Assembly (NCBI RefSeq): GCF_000427625.1
Contig: NZ_KE386569.1
Location: forward strand, 3,170,674 to 3,234,673
Source: Methylobacter luteus IMV-B-3098
GTDB taxonomy: Bacteria; Pseudomonadota; Gammaproteobacteria; Methylococcales; Methylomonadaceae
Direction: 5' to 3'
Length of the DNA stretch: 64,000 nt
The notes under the pieces are model-generated. The model was not told the origin of the DNA and searched no databases. It worked only from the letters and a program-made list of their open reading frames with translations. The translations under genes and the position numbers were made by a program. How positions within the stretch are numbered: the first letter of the stretch is position 1; each line of letters opens with the position of its first letter. Positions 26,390 to 36,355 of the stretch are shown piece after piece.

Positions 26390-28459
26390 TTAATATTGGT
26401 AGGATAATTTCAGCATGATTTCCCGGGATGGGCCGGGCAGGGCAGGGTGGCCGCCATTGTAAGGCTGGACGTATTCGAATCGCTCATTAAAGATGTCATA
26501 AAAGCCTAATCCGACTTCCAGTCCCCTGGTCAGCAGGTTCTGGTAGCGGAAATAGACATTGGCCATCCAGGCAGGATCATGATGGGTGAGGGCATTGCCG
26601 GTATAGCCGAAACGGTCGCTAATGAATATCAAGCTCGGATTAACGGAAAACGACGGCGTGATGTTGGCATGGGCGTTGAACGTCACTTTGTGAGTCGGAA
26701 AGCCGACATTGAGCTGGTCGTGGATCTGGGCTTCCCCGGTATTCAGGATTTTATATTTGTCCGCCGTGTTACGGGTCGCATGATAAAAGGAATAGTCCAG
26801 TTCCAGATAACCCCAGTCTTTGCCATTGTAACGCAATCCGGTTTCGATGCCTTGAGTATTCTGGCCGGCGGCATTGATATAAAAATCGTTGTTTTGGTCA
26901 TCTATCTGGTACAAGATGATGTTTTTGCTGCGGATATCGAACAGGTTGACGGTCAAGTCCAGGTTATCGAGCACTTCATAGCCGAATTCTATTTCGGCCG
27001 TGTGGGTTTTCTCAGGTTGGACCTGGCTGATTTGCTCCGCCGTTTGCGGGTTAAGATTATATTCCTCGTTTTTCTGATAATTGCCGCCGGTCGGTATGCG
27101 GAAAGCCTGGCTGTAAAGCGCCTTGAAATGAAATCGGCCGAAATCCTTGGTCAGCGCAAAACGGGGGGCCAAGTTGGTGCCGTATTCATTGTAGGCATCG
27201 AAGCGCAGTCCGGCCAGCAGGTTTACCCAGGGGAAAGCATAGCTGGCCTCGGCGTAGGCGGTGTAATCGCTGAAGGTCGGCAAAGGTGTGTTCAGGCCTC
27301 CGTCTTCGCTTTTGCGGATGTCAAATTTATCAAAGGCGAAACTATTGCCCAGCACCAGATAGTTGCCTTCCTCAGATGCGAATGTGGTTTTGGCGTCGAA
27401 CTTGTAAAAATCGACGAAGACGCGTTCGCGCAACAATGGCGATTCCCCATCAAAATACTTTCGGGTTCGCTCCCAGGGATTCTGACGGGAAAATTGGGCG
27501 TTGAGGTCCAATTGAATGGCCTCGGTAAAGGAATGCTGGTAGTTTAAATTGGCCGCGTAAGTCGTAAATCGATTGGTCAGGTAGCGGTTCGGATTACCCT
27601 CGGCGTCTGCAAAAATTCTGTCTGCAAAACCGTCGCGGCTGTCGACACTGTAGTCATCGAGGAGGACACGGAAGTCAACATCCTTGTATTTAACGCCCAG
27701 GTTGATCATCCTTGACTCCAGTTCGTTACTGTCGGACATGTCAAAGCTTTGCCCAGCCGCATCCCGATAGATCCGGTCGCTCCGATGGGCCTCGCCGTAT
27801 TTGCCGGATAGCGTGACTTCCCAGTCGTCCCATTTTTTGCCGGCGACAAGTTCCGTGTTTTTGCGGGCTTCGCCGCGTTCAAAACGTCCGTATGCTCCGC
27901 TCACTTTGACTCCATCTATTTGCGTGGCGCTTTTGCTGATAATGTTGATCACGCCCATCTCCGCGAAATTGCCGTGGATGATGGAGCCGGGACCGCGAAT
28001 AATTTCGATGCGGTCGATTTGTTCGACCGGAAAATGATTGCCGAACTGAGTCGTTCCAAAGCGGTGTTCGTTTAAATTGATGCCATCGACGAAAACCGCG
28101 ACCTTGCCTTCATGAGCCTGAAAGCCCCGAATCCCTAAGCCGACGACATTGGACGTGTCAACGCCGAAACTGAAACCGGGTACCAGTTGCAGTACGTCGA
28201 TCAGGTCCCTGGCGCCCATATTGCGGATTTCCTGGCCGGAGATCACGGTCACAATGCCGGCGGCTTGCTCGGTGCAGGTCGCCTTTTGGTTGGCGGATAA
28301 AAAAACCGGCACTTCGGCGAGTTCCGACAGATCCAGATCGACAATATCGGTTTCGGCGACCCTGTCACAGGACAGTTGTTCCGACGCTAATGCGCGCTCG
28401 TGCAAAGGGAAGAGCGCGAATAAACAGCTTACCAAGTTTTTTATTATTTTACCTTTCAT
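26390..28459 (-). CDS. TonB-dependent outer-membrane receptor
   Basis: The 689-residue protein has a signal peptide and an N-terminal plug domain (TVISGQEIRNMGARDLIDVL, then VAVFVDGINLNEHRF and IEIIRGPGSIIHGNFA). The rest is a long beta-barrel that closes with an aromatic C-terminal strand ending SYQY. The plug and barrel are of the BtuB/colicin I receptor type, but the ligand cannot be read. The gene starts an operon with YfiR and a hybrid kinase, suggesting that the receptor senses as well as imports. A 14-bp perfect hairpin lies in its leader. The exbB-tonB relic at 11.7 kb is not intact enough to serve it, so an energising system must lie elsewhere. Confidence 0.9.
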   Translation of the reverse strand: MKGKIIKNLVSCLFALFPLHERALASEQLSCDRVAETDIVDLDLSELAEVPVFLSANQKATCTEQAAGIVTVISGQEIRNMGARDLIDVLQLVPGFSFGVDTSNVVGLGIRGFQAHEGKVAVFVDGINLNEHRFGTTQFGNHFPVEQIDRIEIIRGPGSIIHGNFAEMGVINIISKSATQIDGVKVSGAYGRFERGEARKNTELVAGKKWDDWEVTLSGKYGEAHRSDRIYRDAAGQSFDMSDSNELESRMINLGVKYKDVDFRVLLDDYSVDSRDGFADRIFADAEGNPNRYLTNRFTTYAANLNYQHSFTEAIQLDLNAQFSRQNPWERTRKYFDGESPLLRERVFVDFYKFDAKTTFASEEGNYLVLGNSFAFDKFDIRKSEDGGLNTPLPTFSDYTAYAEASYAFPWVNLLAGLRFDAYNEYGTNLAPRFALTKDFGRFHFKALYSQAFRIPTGGNYQKNEEYNLNPQTAEQISQVQPEKTHTAEIEFGYEVLDNLDLTVNLFDIRSKNIILYQIDDQNNDFYINAAGQNTQGIETGLRYNGKDWGYLELDYSFYHATRNTADKYKILNTGEAQIHDQLNVGFPTHKVTFNAHANITPSFSVNPSLIFISDRFGYTGNALTHHDPAWMANVYFRYQNLLTRGLEVGLGFYDIFNERFEYVQPYNGGHPALPGPSREIMLKLSYQY

Positions 28460-28502
28460 CGCTTTATATACGCCTCAAAACGAGGAACAGCTGCTAAGTA
28501 TT

Positions 28503-28542
28503 GCCAGGCGTTGATTGGGTTGCGAGTCAATCAACGCCTGGC
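28503..28542. repeat. Perfect 14-bp inverted repeat in the receptor leader
   Basis: GCCAGGCGTTGATT and AATCAACGCCTGGC flank a 12-base loop, 44 bases upstream of the receptor start codon. It may form an RNA hairpin in the 5' leader or be an operator. It does not match a cobalamin or other riboswitch I can recognise. Confidence 0.55.
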
Positions 28543-28858
28543 GAGAGTGCTAACCGCCTGATTTAGTGTTTTACTGTATAAATTGTAAATTTAGAACGAT
28601 TTGATCGGTCGCCGCGAAACAAAGGCATTTCCTGCTAATACTCGATTCGGTCACGCCCTGGGGTCGTGCTTTTACTGGATGGATATGGGCACGATTTCCT
28701 TAGCTCGTAGTCTGGGTTGCTTTTGCGGAAACTCCGTTTCTTCGTTGTCCGAAGGCCGGGTTTCGTTCCCCAGCCCGGCCTTCAGCGTTTTTACTTTTGA
28801 AAAATTATAGAACAAACAGCCCTGTAATGGCGATAACAAGCCGACTGCTTCGCCTTTT
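28543..28858. other. Intergenic region, no confident gene
   Basis: The region lies between the receptor start and the cysH stop. The first 60 bases, read on the minus strand, are A+T-rich and likely contain the receptor promoter. A 69-codon plus frame at 28601-28810 has no family features. Confidence 0.35.
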
Positions 28859-29590
28859 TTACTCGTTTTTGCTCTTTAGATTGCCAGCATGCAAACCGCA
28901 TTCTTTTTTAGCCCCTGATTCCCACCACCAGCGACCGGTTCTTTCATGCTGATTGGGCAGGACAGGACGGGTGCAGGGTTCGCAGCCTATACTGATGAAG
29001 CCTTTTTCGTGCAGTTCATTATAGGGCACCTGCCAGGCTTCTATGTAATCCCATACTTGTGCCGAGCTCCAGTTGGCCAGCGGGTTGAATTTGACCAGCG
29101 TGTGCTCAGGGGCCGAGAACGTGGTATCGATTTGCACTTCGGGAATGGCTTGCCGGGTGTCGGGGCTCTGGTCCTTGCGCTGACCGGTGATCCAGGCGTC
29201 CAGATGCGCCAGTTTGCGTTTTAAGGGCTCGACTTTGCGGATGCCGCAGCATTCCTGGTGACCGTCTTCGTAGAAGCTGAACAGACCCTTGCTTTTCACG
29301 AAGCGGTCCAGCACGTCCCGGTCCGGCGTCAGCAGTTCAATGTCTATCTGATAATGCTTTCTGACTTTTTCGATGAAACGATAGGTTTCAGGATGCAGGC
29401 GTCCTGTATCCAGGGAGAAAACCGGAATGTCTTTCCTGATCTTGACGGCCATGTCGATCAGCACGACATCCTCGGCGCCGCTGAAGGAAATGGCGATGTT
29501 GTCGAACAGCTCCAGTGCTTTTTTGAGGATGACACGCGGGTTTTTCTGCTCCAGTTCGGTTTGTAATGTTTCGATGTTGAATGTGGTCAT
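28859..29590 (-). CDS. cysH: Assimilatory adenylyl-sulfate (APS) reductase
   Basis: The 243-residue enzyme has the PP-loop fold ([15 protein letters not shown]) and the substrate motif [10 protein letters not shown]. The cysteine set typical of the iron-sulfur APS reductases is present: [20 protein letters not shown] and the catalytic KKECGLH at the C-terminus. It reduces APS to sulfite with thioredoxin. Presence of the CC...CxxC set separates it from PAPS reductases that lack the cluster. It lies 19 bases after gshA in the same direction, so sulfate assimilation and glutathione synthesis are co-expressed. Confidence 0.93.
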   Translation of the reverse strand: MTTFNIETLQTELEQKNPRVILKKALELFDNIAISFSGAEDVVLIDMAVKIRKDIPVFSLDTGRLHPETYRFIEKVRKHYQIDIELLTPDRDVLDRFVKSKGLFSFYEDGHQECCGIRKVEPLKRKLAHLDAWITGQRKDQSPDTRQAIPEVQIDTTFSAPEHTLVKFNPLANWSSAQVWDYIEAWQVPYNELHEKGFISIGCEPCTRPVLPNQHERTGRWWWESGAKKECGLHAGNLKSKNE

Positions 29591-29609
29591 GATGGTCAGC
29601 GGTATAAAG

Positions 29610-31196
29610 TCAGCTTTGCGCGAAATACTGTTTTAAAAACTCGTCAAAAGGCAGTTGATCACGGCCCTCGATTTCTCTTTGTTTGGCCAGCGATTGTTCG
29701 GCAAGTTCATTGAACTGATCGGTATTGTAGCCATCGAGTTTGCGCTGTCGGAAATATTGTTCATGCTCGGCCGATTTGTTCAGCGAGAAGCAGCCGAAAT
29801 GCTGTTGCTGATGCACCATGTGTTTCAGTATGCGTGCCGATGCGGTCAGGTCGGGATCGTCGACGATTTTTTGCTGTTGCTTGAGAGCCTGGCTGTAGGG
29901 TTTACTGGCATCATCGCCGTCCAGTATGTCGCAGACCGGCTGCATGTCTGCCAGAATTTCGGCGGCCCATTCCCGTAAAGGGATTTTTTTCTCGCGTCTG
30001 TCCAGTTCCAGCCCCGGCTTTCTGCCGAACTGCGCAACGGCCAGCTGATTGGCATTATTGATGCGGTGGTCTTGTTCGGATATCAAAGGGCTGTCTTTCA
30101 GCAAACAGGTCAGCAACAGTGCCTCTATGAAGCGGGCTTTGCCTTCATCGATGCCGATAGGGTTGAAGACATCCAGGTCAAGCGAGCGCATTTCCACATA
30201 GCGCACGCCTCGGCGCTTGAGCGCCAGCGTCGGCTTTTCGCCCGATTCGGCCACCTGTTTAGGCCGGATCGTGCTGTAAAATTCGTTCTCGATCTGCAGG
30301 ATATTGCTGTTCAGTTGCCGGTATTGCCCGTTCACGACCGTGCCGATTTTTTCGTACTCCGGATAAGGCGTGGCGATGGCCTTGCCCAGACTGCTGACAT
30401 AGCCGGACAGCGAATTGTAATCGATCTGCAGGTTAGCCTGATTTTTGCTTTTATAGCCGATATCGCTCATGCGCAGAGAGGTTGCATAAGGATGGTACAG
30501 GGTGCCCGGGTCAAACTCGTCAAACCCGGCCATCAGCGCCGGACGGCTTTTGAAGAAGCTCTTGCAGATGGCGGGCGATGCGCCGAACAGATACAGGATC
30601 AGCCAGCCCTGGCGCTGAAAATTTCTGATCAGCGCGAAATAGGCATCGGCTTTGAACTGTTCCGGACTGACATCCGGTTTTTCCAGTTCGTACAAGGCGG
30701 GCCAGAGGGCTTCGGGCACGGAATAATTAAAGTGTATGCCGGCAATGGCCTGCATGGTTTTGCCGTAGCGGTGCCATAAGCCGTGCCGGTAAACGTGCTT
30801 CATGCGGCCGATGTTGGACGAGCCGTACTGCGCAATCGGTATACTCTCATCGCCGTCGATGCCGCAGGGCATGCTCGCGGCCAGCAGCATTTCGTTGTCC
30901 AGATGGTCGTAGACGAACTGGTGCGTGTTATGCAGGAATGCCAGGGTATCCTTGATGTCGGTAAACGGCGGCGTGATCAATTCTATCAGGGCTTCGGAAT
31001 AATCCGTCGTGATATAAGGATGGGTCAGAGCGGAGCCCAGCGCTTTCGGGTGCGGAGTTTGCGCAATGAAGCCGTCTTTGGATATACGAAGGCTTTCCTT
31101 TTCAATTCCTTTAGATCCCCCGCAGAGCAGGCGCTGCTGGCCGTTTGCCAGAATTTGGTCGAAGCGTGTTGAAAGCTTATTATTCAAATGAGTCAT
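29610..31196 (-). CDS. gshA: Glutamate-cysteine ligase GshA
   Basis: The 528-residue protein makes gamma-glutamylcysteine, the first step of glutathione synthesis. It has the proteobacterial GshA features: [14 protein letters not shown] near residue 25, [19 protein letters not shown], and [17 protein letters not shown]. Further on are [20 protein letters not shown] and [15 protein letters not shown]. An upstream in-frame extension exists, but the ATG at 31196 gives the normal N-terminus [12 protein letters not shown]. It is the first gene of gshA-cysH and is divergent from recQ with about 80 bases between. Confidence 0.95.
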   Translation of the reverse strand: MTHLNNKLSTRFDQILANGQQRLLCGGSKGIEKESLRISKDGFIAQTPHPKALGSALTHPYITTDYSEALIELITPPFTDIKDTLAFLHNTHQFVYDHLDNEMLLAASMPCGIDGDESIPIAQYGSSNIGRMKHVYRHGLWHRYGKTMQAIAGIHFNYSVPEALWPALYELEKPDVSPEQFKADAYFALIRNFQRQGWLILYLFGASPAICKSFFKSRPALMAGFDEFDPGTLYHPYATSLRMSDIGYKSKNQANLQIDYNSLSGYVSSLGKAIATPYPEYEKIGTVVNGQYRQLNSNILQIENEFYSTIRPKQVAESGEKPTLALKRRGVRYVEMRSLDLDVFNPIGIDEGKARFIEALLLTCLLKDSPLISEQDHRINNANQLAVAQFGRKPGLELDRREKKIPLREWAAEILADMQPVCDILDGDDASKPYSQALKQQQKIVDDPDLTASARILKHMVHQQQHFGCFSLNKSAEHEQYFRQRKLDGYNTDQFNELAEQSLAKQREIEGRDQLPFDEFLKQYFAQS

Positions 31197-31278
31197 AGAT
31201 TGGGCGTCTGTACCCTGCAGTCCTGATATAATCTGACTATTATAGAAGGTATTAACTGATTGAAGAAATATTATCGCA

Positions 31279-33432
31279 GTGAAGGAATCCGTGCCCAGCA
31301 AGCCCATTGAAATCCTCAAAACAGTTTTCGGCTATGACCATTTCAGGGGGCAGCAACAAGCCGTTATCGAGCAATTGTTGGCCGGGCAGGACGCGCTGGT
31401 TCTGATGCCGACCGGCGGCGGCAAGTCGCTGTGCTATCAGATTCCGGCCCTGATCAGGCCTGGTGTCGGCATCGTCATTTCGCCGCTGATCGCATTGATG
31501 CAGGACCAGGTCAGCGCGTTGCTTCAGGTCGGCGTAAAAGCTGCGTTTCTCAATTCGACGTTGGCACAGGAAGACGTGCGCATTATCGAACAGCAACTGC
31601 TGCGCGGCGAACTCGATCTGCTTTATATCGCACCGGAAAGGCTGACATCGGCGCGTACGCTGGCGTTGTTCGAACGTCTTGAAATCGCTTTGTTCGCGAT
31701 CGATGAGGCGCATTGCGTCTCGCAGTGGGGGCATGATTTCCGTGCCGATTATTTGCAGCTTTCGATGCTGCACGAGCGTTTTCCCGATATTCCGCGTATC
31801 GCGCTGACGGCCACGGCCGATGAAAAAACCCGTCAGGAAATCATGCAGCGTCTGGGACTGGAGCAGGCCCGGCTGTTCCAAAGCGGCTTTGATCGCCCCA
31901 ATATCCGCTACCGGATCGTGCAGAAGCAGAATGCCAGGCAGCAATTGCTCGATTTTATCCGTGCCGAGCATGCCGGCGATGCCGGTATCGTTTATTGCCT
32001 GTCACGCAAGAAAGTCGATGCGACGGCCGAATGGCTCCGAACCAAGGGCATCAATGCGCTGCCGTATCATGCCGGCATGACCGCCGATCTGCGGCAGCAG
32101 CATCAGCACCGGTTCCTGATGGAGGACGGGCTCGTGATTGTCGCCACGATCGCTTTCGGCATGGGCATCGATAAGCCGAACGTGCGCTTTGTCGCGCACC
32201 TGGATTTGCCTAAAAGCGTCGAGGCGTATTATCAGGAGACCGGCCGGGCGGGGCGTGACGGGCTGCCCGCCAATGCATGGATGGCTTACGGCCTGCAGGA
32301 TGTCATCACGCTGCGGCAAATGCTGGCCGATTCGAACGCCGACGAAGCGCACAAGCGGCTCGAATACCATAAGCTCGAATCGATGCTGGCCTTATGCGAA
32401 CAGGTGCATTGCCGCCGGCAGGCCCTGTTGAGCTATTTTGGCGACATCCTGGCGCAACCGTGCGGCAACTGCGATACCTGTCTGGAGCCGGTAGTGACGT
32501 GGGATGGCACGCTGGCCGCCCAGCAGGCGCTGTCGTGCATTTACCGTACTGAGCAGCGCTTCGGCGTCAATTATCTGATCGATGTGCTGCTTGGCAAGGA
32601 CAATGAACGGATCAAAAGCTTTGGTCACGATCGGCAATCCACTTTCGGCATCGGCAAGGAACTGGACGAAAATCAGTGGCGTTCGGTATTTCGGCAGCTG
32701 GTCGCCCGAGGGCTGGTCGCGGTCGATTTTGACGGCTATGGCGCGTTCAAGTTGACGGAGGCGTGCCGCCCGATTCTGCGCGGCGAGCAGCAGTTGATGC
32801 TGCGCAAGGATTTGCAGCCCGGCAAGATTAAACGCAGCAAAGGCGAAAGCCGGCAGTTTGTCGACAGCCAGGATGCCCTGCTCTGGAATGCGCTGCGCGC
32901 CAAGCGCCGCGAGCTGGCTGATGCGCAGGATGTGCCGCCGTATGTCATTTTCCATGACGCAACCTTGATGGCCATGCTGGAAGCCAAGCCTGTGACGCAT
33001 CAGCAAATGGGGCTGTTGTCGGGTATCGGCGAACGCAAACTGGCGCTTTATGGCGATGAGTTTCTGGCTGTCCTCAGCGAATTTGTCGATAATGAAAATA
33101 ATGGACCGATCGGTTTGTCCGATACCATAGCCGAATCGGTGGCCTTATTCAGGCTGGGATACAGCGTGAAACAGATTGCCCGGCAACGGGAACTGCAGGA
33201 GACGACCGTCTACGATCATTTATCTCAGTCCCTGGAACAGGGACTATTGGCTTTGGCGGATGTCATTGAATTGCCGGAACCGGAAATCAGGCTGATAGAG
33301 GATGCGTTCATCAGTCTGCCGGAAGACCGGAAAAATGCGCTCAAGCCCGTCTTTGAGCGGTTCGGCGGCCAGTACAGTTACGGTATTCTGCGCTGTGTCA
33401 GGGCTGCTCTGCTGCATCAATCCCTATTGTAA
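31279..33432 (+). CDS. recQ: ATP-dependent DNA helicase RecQ
   Basis: The 717-residue helicase has Walker [12 protein letters not shown] and [15 protein letters not shown] (motif II with the aromatic-rich loop). Motif VI includes [12 protein letters not shown]. The RQC zinc-binding cysteines are in [13 protein letters not shown] and CGNCDTC. An HRDC domain follows, and a C-terminal extension has an HTH-like helix ([20 protein letters not shown]). RecQ unwinds recombination and replication intermediates. The annotated start is a GTG at 31279; a second in-frame GTG at 31291, preceded by AAGGA, is an alternative. It is divergent from gshA. Confidence 0.95.
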   Translation: MKESVPSKPIEILKTVFGYDHFRGQQQAVIEQLLAGQDALVLMPTGGGKSLCYQIPALIRPGVGIVISPLIALMQDQVSALLQVGVKAAFLNSTLAQEDVRIIEQQLLRGELDLLYIAPERLTSARTLALFERLEIALFAIDEAHCVSQWGHDFRADYLQLSMLHERFPDIPRIALTATADEKTRQEIMQRLGLEQARLFQSGFDRPNIRYRIVQKQNARQQLLDFIRAEHAGDAGIVYCLSRKKVDATAEWLRTKGINALPYHAGMTADLRQQHQHRFLMEDGLVIVATIAFGMGIDKPNVRFVAHLDLPKSVEAYYQETGRAGRDGLPANAWMAYGLQDVITLRQMLADSNADEAHKRLEYHKLESMLALCEQVHCRRQALLSYFGDILAQPCGNCDTCLEPVVTWDGTLAAQQALSCIYRTEQRFGVNYLIDVLLGKDNERIKSFGHDRQSTFGIGKELDENQWRSVFRQLVARGLVAVDFDGYGAFKLTEACRPILRGEQQLMLRKDLQPGKIKRSKGESRQFVDSQDALLWNALRAKRRELADAQDVPPYVIFHDATLMAMLEAKPVTHQQMGLLSGIGERKLALYGDEFLAVLSEFVDNENNGPIGLSDTIAESVALFRLGYSVKQIARQRELQETTVYDHLSQSLEQGLLALADVIELPEPEIRLIEDAFISLPEDRKNALKPVFERFGGQYSYGILRCVRAALLHQSLL

Positions 33433-33501
33433 TGCGCTGCTCAATAAACCGGGCGTGCTTGTGACCAAGCTAAGTTTTTGATAGATTTGTCGCCTATTTC
33501 A

Positions 33502-34254
33502 ATGTCCTTTCCTCAGTCTGACCTCATGATAGATCCAACCGCGCCACATCCATTGACCAATAAATCGACCATCACGTGTGAAAACTGTAACCTGGATAAC
33601 ATATGCATTCCTAAAGGACTGACCAGTTCAGAAATTGGTGAGCTCGGTTTATTGGTCAACAGGAACAATATCCGTCGGAAGGGTGAGGCCATCTATCATG
33701 CCGGCAGCCCGTTCAGAGGCATTATTGCCTTACGCTCCGGCAGCGCAAAACTGCTCAGTTTCGATCAAAACGGCAATGAGCTGGTTGTTGATTTTATTCT
33801 GCCCGGGGAGTTGCTGGGATTTGACGGTCTGTCGTCACAAATTCATAACTGTACGGCCATTGCTTTGGAGACGGTGAATTATTGCCATCTGCCGGCCCAG
33901 AAAATTGAAATGCTGGCCGTTAAAACTCCGGGCTTAAGCCAAGTGCTGCTGCAGCGGTCCTGTGATCAGTATGATAGCCAGGTGCAAAAGATGATGCTCA
34001 GCCGCCGGTCAGCGGAAGCGCGCGTAGCCTGTTTCATTCTGCATATTTCAGAACGGCTCAGAATGCGGGGCTACTCGGAGCTGGAGTTTCGCCTGAGCAT
34101 GTCGCGTGAGGAAATAGGCAATTATCTGGGGATCGCACATGAAACGGTCAGCCGTATTATTCATCATTTTCAATCGCGGCAGTTGATTGAAGTGAAATCC
34201 AAGCAATTGAAAATCATCGATAAAAAAAGGCTGTTTGGCTTTTATACAGAATAA
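33502..34254 (+). CDS. FNR/Anr-type oxygen-responsive transcriptional regulator
   Basis: A cysteine cluster CENCNLDNIC near the N-terminus (residues 26, 29 and 35 from this start) plus a central Cys in IHNCTA match the four ligands of the O2-labile 4Fe-4S cluster of FNR. A cyclic-nucleotide-type beta-roll follows. The C-terminal helix-turn-helix reads SREEIGNYLGIAHETVSRII, with the E..SR recognition residues of FNR. It should activate or repress genes when oxygen is low. An in-frame TTG (33478) and another ATG (33526) are alternative starts. A minus-strand terminator overlaps its 3' end. Confidence 0.92.
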   Translation: MSFPQSDLMIDPTAPHPLTNKSTITCENCNLDNICIPKGLTSSEIGELGLLVNRNNIRRKGEAIYHAGSPFRGIIALRSGSAKLLSFDQNGNELVVDFILPGELLGFDGLSSQIHNCTAIALETVNYCHLPAQKIEMLAVKTPGLSQVLLQRSCDQYDSQVQKMMLSRRSAEARVACFILHISERLRMRGYSELEFRLSMSREEIGNYLGIAHETVSRIIHHFQSRQLIEVKSKQLKIIDKKRLFGFYTE

Positions 34255-34267
34255 TCGCCGAACAGCC
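34222..34267 (-). terminator. Minus-strand intrinsic terminator overlapping the end of the FNR gene
   Basis: Read on the minus strand, GGCTGTTCGGC and GCCAAACAGCC form an 11-position stem with one mismatch around a 17-base loop, followed by T7. It would end transcripts coming from the nuclease gene at 34.5 kb, and it lies over the last codons and stop of the convergent FNR gene. Confidence 0.7.
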
Positions 34268-34398
34268 CAAAGCTCGTTGGATCTAAAAATTAGTAATTCT
34301 ATGTAGGTAGAACTTAGACAGATATGCTGCGTGAGAGGAATTTTCAGCAATATTGCGCTAAGAGCGAGGCTATTTAAACAAACTTTGCAATATCAAAG

Positions 34399-34412
34399 TT
34401 GAGCTAGATCAA
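34399..34412. promoter_or_regulatory. FNR-box-like site
   Basis: TTGAGCTAGATCAA matches TTGAT-N4-ATCAA with one change. It lies in the convergent gap after the FNR gene, with a TTTAAT -10-like element at 34423-34428 on the plus strand. No open frame follows, so the target is unclear; an FNR-controlled small RNA is one idea. Confidence 0.35.
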
Positions 34413-34509
34413 GAAATGCTTGTTTAATAAACTGAGGCATCAAATTTTCTTTATGCACTGATGGTTGTCATGGATAGCGGAAGGGCATTCGCTTAGACGC
34501 TGATTAGTC

Positions 34510-35406
34510 TCAATAACGCGGGGGTAGTTTACTGAGGGCTGGCAGACTCCATATTGATGGATCGACCCTTGCTTCCACGGCATCTTCGACCTTGTCGTCC
34601 AGTTCAGGAAAAAAGTCCAGGCCGGTTTGCGCTTCTATATGGTCGACGCTGGTCACGAATTGCATCAACGGCTCTTTGCCTTTGACCGTTTGCGGTATTA
34701 CAAAGCCCAGTGCAATAGGATGCGCATTAGGATTGGGTTTCGCTATATATATTTTATAAAAGGCATCCGGTATTTCCACTGTCCAATCTGACTTCAGGCG
34801 TTCTATGGTTCCGTTAAATACCGGGCCTGTGATGACCCAGACTTTGCCGAATCTTTTGGCGAAATGCTGGATTTCGATTTCCTCCAGGCGCTGCCATACG
34901 CGCTGGTTCAGCTTGGATTTCTGCGGGCTGATGTTGGTCATTAAAAAGCTGTCGACCTGTCCCTCTTTGCCGTAAAGCCGGCTGATCGCGTAATTCGGCG
35001 CCATATGCCCTCGGTCATAACCGCTCTGCTGGTAGCTGTCATGGCTGACGCGGTTGATGCTGCGCCAGTCCGTTTCAAAGCGGTTGGGGCGCTTTAAGGA
35101 GGGTTCATTTTCGGGAAGCGGGGTTAGCACGTATTCCACCCATAAAGGATTGCCGCGCAAGTCGGAATAACCCAGAATAAATCCGTCATTGCGCAATATT
35201 CGAAACCAGGTTTCGTAGTTTGCCGCATCGTGTGCTCTCGGGGCGCCCTGAAAAAGCAGGGCCGGGCGGGCAATCTTGACTTCATACGCATAACCGCCCG
35301 CTCCGAGCGCGATAATCAACAGCAACAATGCAGGATGCTTGCGACCGATACGAAATAGGCTTGTCAGTAGTATAAGCCAGTTTGATGTGCGTGGTTTTCT
35401 GCGCAT
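34510..35406 (-). CDS. Membrane-anchored DNA/RNA non-specific endonuclease
   Basis: The 298-residue protein has an N-terminal anchor or uncleaved signal (HPALLLLIIALGAGGYAYEV). The beta-beta-alpha metal nuclease domain of the NucA/EndoG family follows, with the catalytic motif YDRGHMAPN and the metal-ligand helix TNISPQKSKLNQRVW. The placement suggests the domain faces the periplasm. Possible roles are degradation of incoming or extracellular DNA. It is the last gene of a minus-strand group with DUF1249 and queD genes upstream, 44 bases away. Confidence 0.9.
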   Translation of the reverse strand: MRRKPRTSNWLILLTSLFRIGRKHPALLLLIIALGAGGYAYEVKIARPALLFQGAPRAHDAANYETWFRILRNDGFILGYSDLRGNPLWVEYVLTPLPENEPSLKRPNRFETDWRSINRVSHDSYQQSGYDRGHMAPNYAISRLYGKEGQVDSFLMTNISPQKSKLNQRVWQRLEEIEIQHFAKRFGKVWVITGPVFNGTIERLKSDWTVEIPDAFYKIYIAKPNPNAHPIALGFVIPQTVKGKEPLMQFVTSVDHIEAQTGLDFFPELDDKVEDAVEARVDPSIWSLPALSKLPPRY

Positions 35407-35450
35407 AGCGAGTTAAAGCTTGGGTCAGCTTTTAGACGGTTTGATAGGGC

Positions 35451-35903
35451 TTATGCCAAGGCTTCTATCGATGGTTTATTGCTGAATTGATAGTGATGTT
35501 TTAAACAGTGATCCAGCCATTTTTGCAGGAAATAGTTTAAGCGCCATTTGTAATTCATGATTTCAAGGCTCAAGCCGGGGTCTTTAAATGTGCTCGGCAC
35601 ACTTTTCCGAGCATGGTCGCTCAACACTTCCGCCAGCTGTGCATCGAGATAAATCCTTATTTTTACGGCGGGCTCCAGAAATTCATTGGGATTTTTCTTG
35701 AAGCAGTGGCTTAGATCCACGGTCATGGTATACGGAGTGCGTTCAATGACTTCCAGGTGCAGTGTGGTTCTGTCAGGTGCAAGACCGATGGCTTTTTCTT
35801 TAAAAGCCAGCAGATCGGGAATCAGCTGAAATAGCTTGCGGTAGTTGGACGCGCAGACTTGTTCCAGGCAGAATGACTTGTTGATCGGATTAAGAAGGCC
35901 CAT
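35451..35903 (-). CDS. DUF1249 family protein (YqiB-like)
   Basis: The 150-residue protein matches the DUF1249 pattern: CASNYRKLFQLIPDL near the start, ERTPYTMTVDLSH in the middle and KWRLNYFLQKWLDHCLKHHY at the end. In E. coli the homologue YqiB lies beside nudF and cpdA, and the function is unknown. It is soluble with no signal peptide. It follows queD by eight bases. Confidence 0.85.
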   Translation of the reverse strand: MGLLNPINKSFCLEQVCASNYRKLFQLIPDLLAFKEKAIGLAPDRTTLHLEVIERTPYTMTVDLSHCFKKNPNEFLEPAVKIRIYLDAQLAEVLSDHARKSVPSTFKDPGLSLEIMNYKWRLNYFLQKWLDHCLKHHYQFSNKPSIEALA

Positions 35904-35911
35904 AGCGGATG

Positions 35912-36316
35912 TCAGTTTTCACTGTAGCAGGCATAGGCGCTGGCCGTCTCCCATAATACGACCTGAGCGACGTTAAAACCTGCCTGTTTCAGATGTTGAT
36001 AAATCATTTTACTCAGCACTTCGGCGGTAGGGTGTTCGGCCAGAGCGAGAAAACGTTCGTTGTTTTCAATCAGCATGGGGATGATCGGATCATCCTTATG
36101 CAGCAGGAAATTATGGTCAAGTTGCTGATCGATATAGCTTTCAACACAATCCTTGATGTCGGAAAAATCACAGACCATGCCTTGATCGTTAAGTTGCTCC
36201 TGCTGTATCGAAATCGAGGCTTTGACGCTGTGGCCGTGCAGATTCCGGCATTTGCCTGGGTGGTTCATTAACCGGTGGCCGTAGCAGAAATAGACCTCTT
36301 TGGTAATCGTAAACAT
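35912..36316 (-). CDS. queD: 6-carboxytetrahydropterin synthase QueD
   Basis: This 134-residue member of the 6-pyruvoyl-tetrahydropterin synthase family has zinc-ligand histidines in CYGHRLMNHPGKC and NLHGHSVKAS. A DHNFLLHKDDP stretch and an LWETASAYACY end, including the catalytic Glu region, follow. QueD converts dihydroneopterin triphosphate to 6-carboxytetrahydropterin on the way to queuosine. No queC or queE is nearby. It shares an operon with the DUF1249 gene. Confidence 0.88.
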   Translation of the reverse strand: MFTITKEVYFCYGHRLMNHPGKCRNLHGHSVKASISIQQEQLNDQGMVCDFSDIKDCVESYIDQQLDHNFLLHKDDPIIPMLIENNERFLALAEHPTAEVLSKMIYQHLKQAGFNVAQVVLWETASAYACYSEN

Positions 36317-36355
36317 ATAAATAGAACAGCTTCGTGGTTTTCAATATTCAATAAT

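Noticed and set aside
26579-27547. 322-codon plus-strand frame inside the TonB receptor gene
   Set aside because: Antisense shadow of the receptor barrel; no start signals or domain.
28460-28600. Cobalamin riboswitch upstream of the BtuB-like receptor
   Set aside because: Only a simple hairpin is present; the conserved B12-box core is not found.
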